Shown here piece after piece: positions 1-5,248 of a stretch of 7,588 nt of DNA; position 1 is the stretch's first letter, and every line of letters starts with the position of its first letter. The position numbers and the translations under genes are program-made. Origin of the DNA: an uncultured Pseudogracilibacillus sp. (lineage in GTDB: Bacteria; Bacillota; Bacilli; Bacillales; Amphibacillaceae). The notes beneath the pieces are model-generated. The model ran no database searches. It saw only the letters and a program-made list of their open reading frames with translations, and was not told the DNA's origin. The stretch lies in the NCBI GenBank assembly GCA_937960785.1, contig CALGOZ010000110.1, forward strand, positions 1 through 7,588, read 5' to 3'.

Positions 1-300
1 GGTAGAAGCCTCCACTGGGTAAGTTAAAACACTTTTATTCGGAAACTTACTCGGTGGCAAGCTCCAGTGAGTAAGTTAGAACGCTTAGGTGAATACACTT
101 ACCCAAACAGAAGCTTCCACTAGGTAAATGTAACCGAATATCAGTGCCAATTCACGCAGGAGATCCAGCTAAGTAAGTTTAAAATAGCCGGCACACTTAA
201 TTTAACTACGATAAGCGAGTTATAAACGTTTTTACGTGTAAACTTGCCCGCAGGAAGAATTGTTAAAGTTTTTTTAAAAAACTTATCCAGCTAAGCAAAG
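1..300. repeat. Degenerate tandem array of about 50-base imperfect palindromes
   Basis: No gene is visible here. Forward half-sites resembling CCACTGGGTAAGTT recur near 12, 64, 116, 165 and 286. Reverse half-sites resembling AACTTACTCGGTGG recur near 44, 96, 149, 241 and 280. Together they make hairpin units spaced about 50-55 bases over the first three or four copies. The best unit pairs 12-25 with 44-57 over 14 positions, two of them G-T. Another pairs 215-221 with 241-247 and has an inner ACGT-TTTT-ACGT hairpin. The copies decay rightwards. The array probably continues left of the window. I do not recognise the family; it could be a local intergenic repeat or the remains of a small mobile element. 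Confidence 0.6.
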
Positions 301-344
301 CGACAACAGATTTAAATGCAGCAACTGAATTAAAAGCAACTTTT

Positions 345-390
345 GTATGTAGATATATAATAAAGAACAATGCTTATTTTAGCTACATAC
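345..390. repeat. Inverted repeat in the gene-free region
   Basis: GTATGTAG (345-352) pairs with CTACATAC (383-390), and inside it AATAA (359-363) can pair with TTATT (374-378). No U-run follows on either strand and no gene is next to it, so its role is unknown. The rest of 300-434 shows nothing I can support: the only open frames are very short and lack a ribosome-binding site. Confidence 0.3.
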
Positions 391-434
391 GGTAATTTTA
401 TTTATCGTGCTTTATATTACTATTCCTAACTTTT

Positions 435-475
435 CAAAAAGAATTATATTTAAGTTTTGTCCAGATTAATTCTTT
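435..475 (-). terminator. Weak terminator after the crcB pair
   Basis: On the minus strand a 9-bp stem, AAAGAATTA (475-467) with TAATTCTTT (446-438), is followed by further T residues, ending as TTCTTTTTG. It lies about 70 bases after the last crcB stop codon. The stem is very AT-rich, so the call is tentative. Confidence 0.35.
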
Positions 476-546
476 AAAGATATTCAAATAAGGATTGTAC
501 AATTCCTCTCCATTTACTTGAAAAGCTAAAAAGTTTCTTTTTCATT

Positions 547-912
547 TTATAAAAGTGTACCGAGCAAAAATCCACAAAAGGCTAGCAATATTCCTCCACC
601 GTAACTTAAAAATTGGTAAAGAAAAGCGATCCGATATTTTTTCTGCACATATAATTGAATTGTTTCGACCATTACAGTTGAAAAAGTTGTAAAAGCACCT
701 AATATTCCAATCCCGAAAAAAAGTATCAGCAATTCATCTATCTGTAAAGCTACAAATAAACCGAGTAAAAAAGAACCAACGATATTAACAATTAAGGTCG
801 CTAAAGGTAAAGTCGTTTGAAATATACGAGAAAAAAATTGTTGAGCACCGTACCGTAAGATTGCACCAATACTACCACCAATTATTACAGCCCCAATTGC
901 AACAATATTCAT
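547..912 (-). CDS. crcB: Fluoride channel protein CrcB/Fluc, second subunit gene
   Basis: A 121-residue membrane protein of the CrcB/Fluc family, which lets fluoride leave the cell. The family signatures are present: GGSIGAILRY near residues 12-21, the conserved Asn43 in VNIVGS, and GAFTTFST at 72-79 with the two phenylalanines (F74, F77) of the fluoride pathway. Four hydrophobic segments fit the usual Fluc subunit. The ATG overlaps the stop of the preceding crcB as ATGA, and AAGGGG lies 11 bases upstream, so the two are cotranscribed and probably translationally coupled. In Gram-positive bacteria with adjacent crcB genes the products are known to act together, so a heterodimer is likely. No fluoride riboswitch is visible upstream of the pair. 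Confidence 0.93.
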   Translation of the reverse strand: MNIVAIGAVIIGGSIGAILRYGAQQFFSRIFQTTLPLATLIVNIVGSFLLGLFVALQIDELLILFFGIGILGAFTTFSTVMVETIQLYVQKKYRIAFLYQFLSYGGGILLAFCGFLLGTLL

Positions 913-1286
913 CGTACTTTTCGCCCCTTACTAATTAAATAACCTAGATAAGTTGCTAATATCCCACCGAACAAACTAATAAAAACATAAAGTAAAGCAT
1001 GTAAAATTTGTCCTTCTTGTGCTAGCTCCAACGTTTCTACACTTAGTGCCGAAAAAGTAGTAAAAGAACCAAAGAAGCCTGTTGTAATTGCTAGTTTAAT
1101 CAACTGTTTTACCTTGATCTTCTCAAAAAGCCCATAAGTAATATAAGCAAGGAGAAAGCTTCCGATCATATTAACAAATAGAGTTGAATAAGGAAAATTT
1201 GTATCATTTATAACGAAAAAGAGGCTAATTGTATAACGTAAGAGTGCCCCGATTGCTCCACCAATTCCTACGTAGACGTAAATCAT
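909..1286 (-). CDS. crcB: Fluoride channel protein CrcB/Fluc, first subunit gene
   Basis: A 125-residue Fluc subunit and the first gene of the pair. It shows GGAIGALLRY at residues 9-18, Asn39 in VNMIGS, and GSFTTFSA at 73-80 with F75 and F78. Four membrane segments are expected, and the C-terminus is basic (KGRKVR). The ATG at 1286 has AAGGGA 8 bases upstream. Its last four bases overlap the second crcB gene. It resembles its partner closely in motif order but differs in sequence, as expected for two subunits that have specialised for a two-gene channel. Transcription probably starts from the promoter at 1317-1346. Confidence 0.93.
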   Translation of the reverse strand: MIYVYVGIGGAIGALLRYTISLFFVINDTNFPYSTLFVNMIGSFLLAYITYGLFEKIKVKQLIKLAITTGFFGSFTTFSALSVETLELAQEGQILHALLYVFISLFGGILATYLGYLISKGRKVR

Positions 1287-1316
1287 CTCATCAATCCCTT
1301 AAAACTATATGTAATA

Positions 1317-1346
1317 AAAATAGCATATCGAAGGATTACACTGCAA
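1317..1346 (-). promoter_or_regulatory. Likely promoter of the crcB pair
   Basis: On the minus strand, TTGCAG (1346-1341) is followed after 18 bases by TATTTT (1322-1317), with an extended TG one base before the -10. It is placed correctly for the first crcB. The region between the two divergent genes (1287-1438) lacks the conserved sequence of the crcB fluoride riboswitch. Confidence 0.4.
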
Positions 1347-1377
1347 TTAAGTTTTCGTTCTTGATCGTAACTTCTTA

Positions 1378-1406
1378 TTGAGAAAGCGTTTTACGTATGT
1401 TATAGT
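1378..1406 (+). promoter_or_regulatory. Promoter of the lipoprotein gene, overlapping a cre-like sequence
   Basis: TTGAGA (1378-1383), a 17-base spacer and TATAGT (1401-1406) with an extended TG at 1398-1399 make a good sigma-A promoter 33 bases before the start codon. The spacer contains AAAGCGTTTT (1383-1392), the core of a catabolite-response (cre) element, although the outer positions do not match the consensus. Confidence 0.6.
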
Positions 1407-1438
1407 AACAACAAATTTAAACGAAATAGGGGATTGTT

Positions 1439-2026
1439 ATGCATTTAAGCAAAGTTTATTTCTCGATTTTATTTATTGTTATCACACTTGTTAGTTGCAC
1501 AATACCAGATATGACAGATGAGCCAATTGTTAATGAACTCGATTCGTACGAAGTAATCCAACATCACAGTGAGGTAGAGGAAGGTGACTTTTTATTTCGC
1601 CTCTATACTGATCAACCTGAGCAAATCGAAGGTGAATTTGTTTCATTAAAAGGGGAAATCGTCTATATTGGCGACGAAGCGGAAATTGAAATTTCCCACA
1701 CCGACGAACCAATTTCCTTTCATATTAAAGAAAAAATCCGAGGATATTCTATTCCATATTTCATTAAAGAAATTGGAGTTTATACAATATTAACGAAGGA
1801 CGAGCCTTATGAAGTCTCATTTAACCGCGCTAATATTGCTCCTCTGGAAGAAGAGGATAAAAATGAGATGCGGTTTATCGAAGAGTTTAGTGAACGCGAG
1901 GATTTTCCTGTCGGTTATTATGAAGTAATTGGTATGTTCGACTTTTTCATTACTGATCCCGAAGTACCAGAGGATGAAGCTCATATCGAATTCGAAACGA
2001 AAATTGACTTTAAAGTAACTAATTAA
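1439..2026 (+). CDS. Putative lipoprotein of unknown function
   Basis: The 195-residue product begins with a short lipoprotein signal peptide: a Lys at residue 5, a hydrophobic stretch at 6-18, and a lipobox LVSC with Cys20 as the lipidated residue. The mature part is very acidic, rich in Glu and Asp, and has alternating hydrophobic and polar segments that suggest beta strands from about 50 to 130 and again at the end. It would sit on the outer face of the membrane. AGGGGA lies 5 bases before the ATG and a good promoter lies upstream. I recognise no enzyme motif and cannot name the family. It is the first of two plus-strand genes, but the gap of 76 bases and the hairpin after it leave operon membership with the next gene open. 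Confidence 0.75.
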   Translation: MHLSKVYFSILFIVITLVSCTIPDMTDEPIVNELDSYEVIQHHSEVEEGDFLFRLYTDQPEQIEGEFVSLKGEIVYIGDEAEIEISHTDEPISFHIKEKIRGYSIPYFIKEIGVYTILTKDEPYEVSFNRANIAPLEEEDKNEMRFIEEFSEREDFPVGYYEVIGMFDFFITDPEVPEDEAHIEFETKIDFKVTN

Positions 2027-2050
2027 CGCCCAAGAAAAGGAAATCAATAT

Positions 2051-2056
2051 TATAAT
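2051..2056 (+). promoter_or_regulatory. Possible -10 box for the zinc-ribbon gene
   Basis: A perfect TATAAT lies 25 bases after the lipoprotein stop. Transcription from it would begin near 2063, so the leader would consist almost wholly of the hairpin at 2071-2109. There is no convincing -35 box, so it may be chance in AT-rich sequence. Confidence 0.3.
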
Positions 2057-2070
2057 AAAGGACAATCTTT

Positions 2071-2109
2071 GCGTCATATTAAAGAAAAAAGGAGAATTTA
2101 ATATGACGC
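2071..2109 (+). promoter_or_regulatory. Perfect 13-bp hairpin enclosing the ribosome-binding site and start codon
   Basis: GCGTCATATTAAA (2071-2083) is the exact reverse complement of TTTAATATGACGC (2097-2109). The 13-base loop contains the ribosome-binding site AAGGAG. The ATG (2103-2105) and the next codon lie inside the right stem. Folded in mRNA, this would hide the start codon while leaving the ribosome-binding site in the loop. As DNA, it could equally be a protein-binding palindrome. Confidence 0.6.
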
Positions 2110-2354
2110 TTTGTCCAGTTTGTAATGCCTTTGATACGATTGAAAAGCCTTGTCCTAAATGCGATGAATCATTAACGGATGGTGGACGGGTTGCGGATTA
2201 CTTCGACCCTTATGCTCATTACAATGATATTGAAACGAGTAATCAAGGCGACGGTATAGTATCTGATTCAAGTAACCCACAATGCTCTCATCTTTTATAT
2301 TGTGATCATTGTAATTACGACGAAGTTTATGAAGTAGAAGAAACCCCTTTATAA
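2103..2354 (+). CDS. Small protein with two predicted zinc sites
   Basis: The 83-residue protein has CPVC (Cys4, Cys7) and CPKC (Cys17, Cys20), a typical zinc ribbon. A second group near the C-terminus, Cys61-x-His63-x3-Cys67-x2-Cys70, ends in CDHC and resembles another zinc knuckle. The middle, with GRVADYFDPY at residues 28-37, is probably the family signature. I believe similar short proteins occur in other Bacillaceae as uncharacterised products, but I cannot name one. There is no signal peptide or membrane segment, so it should be cytoplasmic. The start is fixed by AAGGAG 8 bases upstream, inside the loop of the hairpin at 2071-2109. It converges on the flavoprotein gene, with only 33 bases between the stop codons and no clear terminator. 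Confidence 0.8.
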   Translation: MTLCPVCNAFDTIEKPCPKCDESLTDGGRVADYFDPYAHYNDIETSNQGDGIVSDSSNPQCSHLLYCDHCNYDEVYEVEETPL

Positions 2355-2387
2355 ACGTAAATTTTTTATAGTGCAACAATGATACGG

Positions 2388-3467
2388 TTACTCAAGTTTT
2401 TCCAGTCGTTCCTTTGCCTCTTCAGTTACGGAATGAATTAATTCCTCAACCGATTGCTCTTTTGCTAGTTGTGGCGCTTGCCCAGACCAAAGAGACATAT
2501 ACTCGGAGCGATTATTTTTTTGTGCTTCTGCACGTAAAGGTTGAGTTAGTGTATTTTGTAAAGGATAAGGTAAAATTTGACCGTTAGCTTCGACCATTTT
2601 TTCTATAAAGTCATTTTTAATCCCACGCGCATGCTTCCCAGAAAAAGTCGTCGTTAATACCGTATCGTGTCCTTTTGCATTTACAATCGATTTCTTATGC
2701 AGTGGATGGGCGCCGCTTTCCGTCGTTGTTAAAAAAGCCGTTCCCATCTGCACACCTTCAGCTCCTAATGCTAAGGCAGCAACTAAAGTTCTCCCATCCA
2801 TTATTCCACCCGCCGCAATAACAGGAATCGAAACGGCGTCGACAACTTGAGGGATTAAAGCGATTAATCCTAATTGACTTTCTTCAACTTCTTGCAGGAA
2901 ATTGCCCCGATGTCCGCCAGCTTCACTTCCTTGTACGATGACAAAGTCCATTCCTAATTGTTCGATTGCTTTTGCTTCTTTCGTCGTTGTAGCAGTGCCC
3001 ATAACGATAGATCCTGCATCTTGTAAAATTTGTACAATTTCCTTTTGAGGCAAGCCAAAGGTAAAGGAAACGACCGGTACCCGTTCTTTAATCACAACAT
3101 CGATTTGGTCTTGGTATGTTTGATTAAGATCACTGTAACTAGGAACAGAAATATCTTTTAGTTTTATATTCAATGACTCATAAAAAGGTGTTAAAGCTTT
3201 TTTAGCACGATTAACTTCGTCTTCTGTAGCTTGAACTCGTTCAGGTACAAATAAGTTCACATTAAAAGTCTTTACCCTTTTTTCTTTTAGTTCAGAAATC
3301 TGCTTTTGTAACAAATCCGGCAACATATAGCCAGCTCCAATTGAACCTAATCCACCGCTATTGTACACAGCTTTAACTAGCTCTGTCGTTGTAATTCCGC
3401 CAGCCATCGGGGCTTGCACAATAGGATATGTGATGCCAAGTCTATTTGTTAGTTCTGTTTGTAACAT
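2388..3467 (-). CDS. FMN-dependent nitronate monooxygenase family protein
   Basis: A 359-residue member of the 2-nitropropane dioxygenase / nitronate monooxygenase family, a TIM-barrel flavoprotein that oxidises alkyl nitronates with oxygen. Visible motifs are QAPMAGG (18-24) at the FMN site, NVNLFVP (69-75), QGSEAGGHRG (179-188) with the family His186, IPVIAAGGI (214-222) for the FMN phosphate, and GVQMGTAF (238-245). The C-terminal LWSGQ segment (327-331) also fits nitronate monooxygenases and argues against the related enoyl-ACP reductase FabK, which is shorter. The length is normal and the reading frame is intact. A perfect AGGAGG lies 7 bases before the ATG. It appears to be transcribed alone: msrC upstream has its own terminator, and the following gene is convergent. 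The natural substrate cannot be told from the sequence. Confidence 0.9.
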   Translation of the reverse strand: MLQTELTNRLGITYPIVQAPMAGGITTTELVKAVYNSGGLGSIGAGYMLPDLLQKQISELKEKRVKTFNVNLFVPERVQATEDEVNRAKKALTPFYESLNIKLKDISVPSYSDLNQTYQDQIDVVIKERVPVVSFTFGLPQKEIVQILQDAGSIVMGTATTTKEAKAIEQLGMDFVIVQGSEAGGHRGNFLQEVEESQLGLIALIPQVVDAVSIPVIAAGGIMDGRTLVAALALGAEGVQMGTAFLTTTESGAHPLHKKSIVNAKGHDTVLTTTFSGKHARGIKNDFIEKMVEANGQILPYPLQNTLTQPLRAEAQKNNRSEYMSLWSGQAPQLAKEQSVEELIHSVTEEAKERLEKLE

Positions 3468-3559
3468 CGATTTTCCTCCTTAGGCTATTTTTGTAATCGT
3501 TCTATCTTATACTTTAATCATAATATACTTTTATCTTTTGGAATATTAAAAACAAAATC

Positions 3560-3589
3560 TCTCCCTATATTTCATCATCTATAGGGTGA
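3560..3589. repeat. Small hairpin upstream of the flavoprotein gene
   Basis: CCCTATA (3563-3569) pairs with TATAGGG (3580-3586) around a 10-base loop, and two further pairs follow beyond a T-T mismatch. It abuts the larger hairpin at 3589-3648. No U-run follows directly on either strand. It may be part of the flavoprotein mRNA leader, or of a plus-strand transcript. Confidence 0.4.
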
Positions 3590-3652
3590 GGTTACGAAGT
3601 TGAAATGCAATTTACTTTTACCCAATTGCTCATTATTTTTCGTAACCTTTTT
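3589..3652 (+). terminator. Terminator-like hairpin on the plus strand
   Basis: AGGTTACGAA (3589-3598) pairs perfectly with TTCGTAACCT (3639-3648), and GCAATT (3607-3612) with AATTGC (3624-3629) continues the stem inside. TTTTT ends at 3652, so on the plus strand it looks like an intrinsic terminator. Yet no plus-strand gene lies before it except those ending at 2354, on the far side of the flavoprotein gene. Apart from the hairpins, the gene-free stretch 3468-3773 shows nothing I can support, including no clear promoter for the flavoprotein gene. Confidence 0.5.
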
Positions 3653-3666
3653 ATATGAACAAAAAT

Positions 3667-3710
3667 GAAAAAAACCTCATCCTCCAGACAAAAGCCTAGA
3701 AAGATGAGGT
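3667..3710 (-). terminator. Intrinsic terminator of msrC
   Basis: On the minus strand ACCTCATC (3710-3703) pairs with GATGAGGT (3681-3674). A further inner stem (TCTAG with CTGGA, one G-U pair) supports it, and a run of seven T residues follows. It lies 64 bases after the msrC stop codon and should separate msrC from the flavoprotein gene. Confidence 0.85.
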
Positions 3711-3773
3711 AAGTTTATAAGTTAATTTTTAAAATTTTGTATTACTTTTTCCCAAATGACTTCAATAATAAAA

Positions 3774-4250
3774 TTATGCTTTAATTAATGTTTGTACAAA
3801 TTTTTCAAGGTAATATCGATCCGTCTCATCGAAACGATTGTAAATTGGACTATCAATATCGAGGACGCCGAGAATTTCACCATCTTTAATTAAGGGTACG
3901 ACGATTTCCGATTTACTTTGAGCATCACAGACGATATGTCCTGGAAACTCATTGACATTCGGTACAACAATCGTTTCTTGTCTTTTCACTGCTGTACCAC
4001 ATACCCCTTTACCATAAGGAATACGAATACAAGCAGGTAACCCTTGAAACGGACCTAACACTAGTTCATTTTCTTTCCATATATAAAATCCGACCCAATT
4101 TATATTCGCTAAAAAATGATGTAGCAAAGCAGAGGCATTAGCCATATTTGCCACTAGATCTTCTTCCCCGTCGATCAATGATTCAAGCTGACGAATAACT
4201 ATTTCATAATTTTCTTCTCGACTTTTGGTATATACAATTGGTTGAAACAT
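3774..4250 (-). CDS. msrC: Free methionine-(R)-sulfoxide reductase (GAF domain)
   Basis: A 158-residue single-GAF-domain enzyme that reduces free L-methionine-(R)-sulfoxide to methionine with thioredoxin-type reductant, in the cytoplasm. The three cysteines of the family are present: Cys74 in ACIRIPYG, Cys84 in KGVCGTA and Cys108 in HIVCDAQSKSEIVVP. By comparison with the E. coli enzyme, Cys108 should be catalytic. NWVGFYI (51-57) and GVLDIDS (128-134) are further GAF signatures. The frame is open up to an ATG at 4298, but the start at 4250 is preferred: AAGGA lies 9 bases before it, and the product then begins where this family normally does. It follows the 112-residue gene by 128 bases with no terminator between, so it is probably in the SAM-riboswitch operon. 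A perfect TATAAT at 4333-4328 with a poor -35 could give it a second promoter. Confidence 0.92.
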   Translation of the reverse strand: MFQPIVYTKSREENYEIVIRQLESLIDGEEDLVANMANASALLHHFLANINWVGFYIWKENELVLGPFQGLPACIRIPYGKGVCGTAVKRQETIVVPNVNEFPGHIVCDAQSKSEIVVPLIKDGEILGVLDIDSPIYNRFDETDRYYLEKFVQTLIKA

Positions 4251-4378
4251 ATAATCCCTTCCTTTACTTGACTTTCCTTTGTTATATGCGCAAGCCACCT
4301 TTAAACACAGTGCCCGCCCATTACTTCATTATATTGCATTGCTTTTTATTACCTATTTATCCCACGACAATTCGTTAA

Positions 4379-4717
4379 TTAAATTGCACAATACGTTAAA
4401 TATTTTCCATCAGACTCTCTAATTGTAAAGCCTTTTGAAATCAATTGTTCCCATAGGAATTGATCAAGCGCAAAGGCCCAATCCTTTTGAAGTTTACTTA
4501 CCTTCTCCTTATCTAAGAAAATACAGTAAGTGATACCCTCTTCAATTATTTTAATTTCAAAAGTATTTTTATCGAACATATTTTGATAAAGCACAACATC
4601 TATCGTTTCATCCCAACGTTGTAGTTGCCGATGAATCGTCGTTACAACTAGTTGTAAAAATTCTGTTGAGCTATAATTTTTAGCTATCATTCCTCGAATC
4701 CAACCTTGTGCATTCAT
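4379..4717 (-). CDS. Uncharacterised 112-residue protein under a SAM riboswitch
   Basis: I do not recognise this protein. It has no signal peptide or membrane segment and is probably a small cytoplasmic alpha/beta protein. A helix is likely at about 17-34, strands around 39-45 and 53-58, and a long amphipathic helix around 70-94. It has two cysteines, Cys65 and Cys110. The frame extends to an ATG at 4804, but that would place codons across the riboswitch and its terminator. The ATG at 4717 has AGGGGAGAAG 9 bases upstream and is the real start. It is the first gene after the SAM-I riboswitch and precedes msrC. Context therefore suggests a role in methionine or sulfur metabolism, possibly with msrC; nothing in the protein itself proves it. 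Confidence 0.75.
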   Translation of the reverse strand: MNAQGWIRGMIAKNYSSTEFLQLVVTTIHRQLQRWDETIDVVLYQNMFDKNTFEIKIIEEGITYCIFLDKEKVSKLQKDWAFALDQFLWEQLISKGFTIRESDGKYLTYCAI

Positions 4718-4740
4718 CTGATCTTCTCCCCTTTCAAAAA

Positions 4741-4781
4741 TAAAAAAACCTTTCATTGCTTTAGTAGCAACGAAAGGTTTT
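4741..4781 (-). terminator. Riboswitch-controlled terminator in the leader of the msrC operon
   Basis: On the minus strand AAAACCTTTC (4781-4772) and AGCAA-type inner pairs (4770-4766 with 4760-4756) form a long hairpin closed by GAAAGGTTTT (4754-4745), with one mismatch. TTTTTTTATTTTT follows. It ends about 10 bases before the ribosome-binding site of the next gene. Its left arm contains TTTCGTT, complementary to AACGAAA at 4799-4793 in the riboswitch, which gives the alternative antiterminator. It may also stop read-through from the SMR genes, which lack their own terminator. Confidence 0.9.
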
Positions 4782-4793
4782 AAATTCAGCCGT

Positions 4794-4897
4794 TTCGTTA
4801 TCATTCAAAGCAATGCTTCGCTAGTAGGAGCACCTTGCTTTAAGCAGGTTGCTGTGACTTCAACGAGCTAGATCTCTCCGTCACTCTTGATAACAAA
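4794..4897 (-). promoter_or_regulatory. SAM-I (S-box) riboswitch
   Basis: The minus strand carries the S-box order of conserved parts. P1 is TTTGTTATC (4897-4889) with GATAACGAA (4802-4794). AAGAG and the P2 stem GTGAC/GTCAC (4884-4880 with 4858-4854) hold a kink-turn GGAG...TTGAA. Next come GCAACC (4852-4847), P3, AAGGTGC, and P4 CGAAGC/GCTTTG. The P2 loop inner stem has become GAG/CTC, and the pseudoknot has become CTAG (4871-4868) with CTAG (4824-4821). Both are compensatory changes from the usual GGG/CCC and CUGG/CCAG. With SAM bound, P1 forms and the terminator at 4741-4781 stops transcription; without SAM, AACGAAA pairs with the terminator arm and the operon is read. Confidence 0.93.
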
Positions 4898-4913
4898 TAA
4901 TGAAGTTATTATT

Positions 4914-4942
4914 AGTATAACATAAAATGATTTTTACGACAC
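4914..4942 (-). promoter_or_regulatory. Likely promoter of the SAM-riboswitch operon
   Basis: On the minus strand an extended -10, TGTTATACT, has its hexamer at 4919-4914. A start near 4907 would leave only about ten bases before P1 of the riboswitch. The -35 region (about 4937-4942, within the end of the SMR gene) is poor, which an extended -10 can offset. Confidence 0.5.
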
Positions 4943-5248
4943 ATATTTTAGACCTACTACACCAATCACAATTAAAATAACACTAAGAATTTTACCGGTA
5001 CTTTTTGATTCGTTAAAGAAGATCATATTAATTAACACCGCACCAGCCGTACCAATTCCAATCCACACTGCATAAGCCGTACTTACTTGTAAAAAACGAA
5101 AAGATTGGTATAAGAAATAAAACGAAAAACCGAATCCACCAAAGTAAAGTATAAAAGAAAAGATTGTTTTCTTTTTACTATATTTCGTCAAACCAGTAAC
5201 ACCAATTAGCTCACAAATCGCTGCTAAAAAAACGTATAACCAGCCCAT
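4934..5248 (-). CDS. Small multidrug resistance (SMR) efflux subunit, YkkD/YvdS-like
   Basis: A 104-residue SMR transporter subunit with four membrane helices and almost no loops. The essential glutamate is Glu13 in AAICELIG. The TM3 signature STAYAVWIGIGTAGAV (56-71) includes Trp62, and the last helix ends in VGLKYVS. SMR pairs work as heterodimeric proton-driven exporters of cationic compounds, or in some cases guanidinium-type substrates; the substrate here is unknown. The ATG overlaps the stop of the preceding SMR gene by one base (TAATG), with GGGGTG just upstream, which indicates translational coupling. No terminator follows, and the next promoter begins near its end. Confidence 0.9.
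   Translation of the reverse strand: MGWLYVFLAAICELIGVTGLTKYSKKKTIFSFILYFGGFGFSFYFLYQSFRFLQVSTAYAVWIGIGTAGAVLINMIFFNESKSTGKILSVILIVIGVVGLKYVS

Noticed and set aside
1..300. CRISPR array
   Set aside because: The repeats are degenerate and palindromic throughout, with conserved parts in the would-be spacers, and there are no exact repeats or cas genes.
371..430. Plus-strand open frame of 19 codons
   Set aside because: No ribosome-binding site, very short, and partly within an inverted repeat.
1530..1712. Minus-strand open frame of 60 codons inside the lipoprotein gene
   Set aside because: Shadow of the plus-strand gene; no ribosome-binding site and no recognisable protein.
1817..2077. Minus-strand open frame of 86 codons with hydrophobic stretches
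   Set aside because: Antisense to the lipoprotein gene, which has a good promoter, ribosome-binding site and signal peptide; the hydrophobicity comes from the acidic codons read in reverse.
2155..2379. Minus-strand open frame opposite the zinc-ribbon gene
   Set aside because: The plus strand encodes an ordered set of zinc-binding cysteines; the reverse frame has no motif.
4251..4298. Longer N-terminus of MsrC starting at 4298
   Set aside because: The extra 16 residues do not resemble the family, and the best ribosome-binding site is in front of the ATG at 4250.
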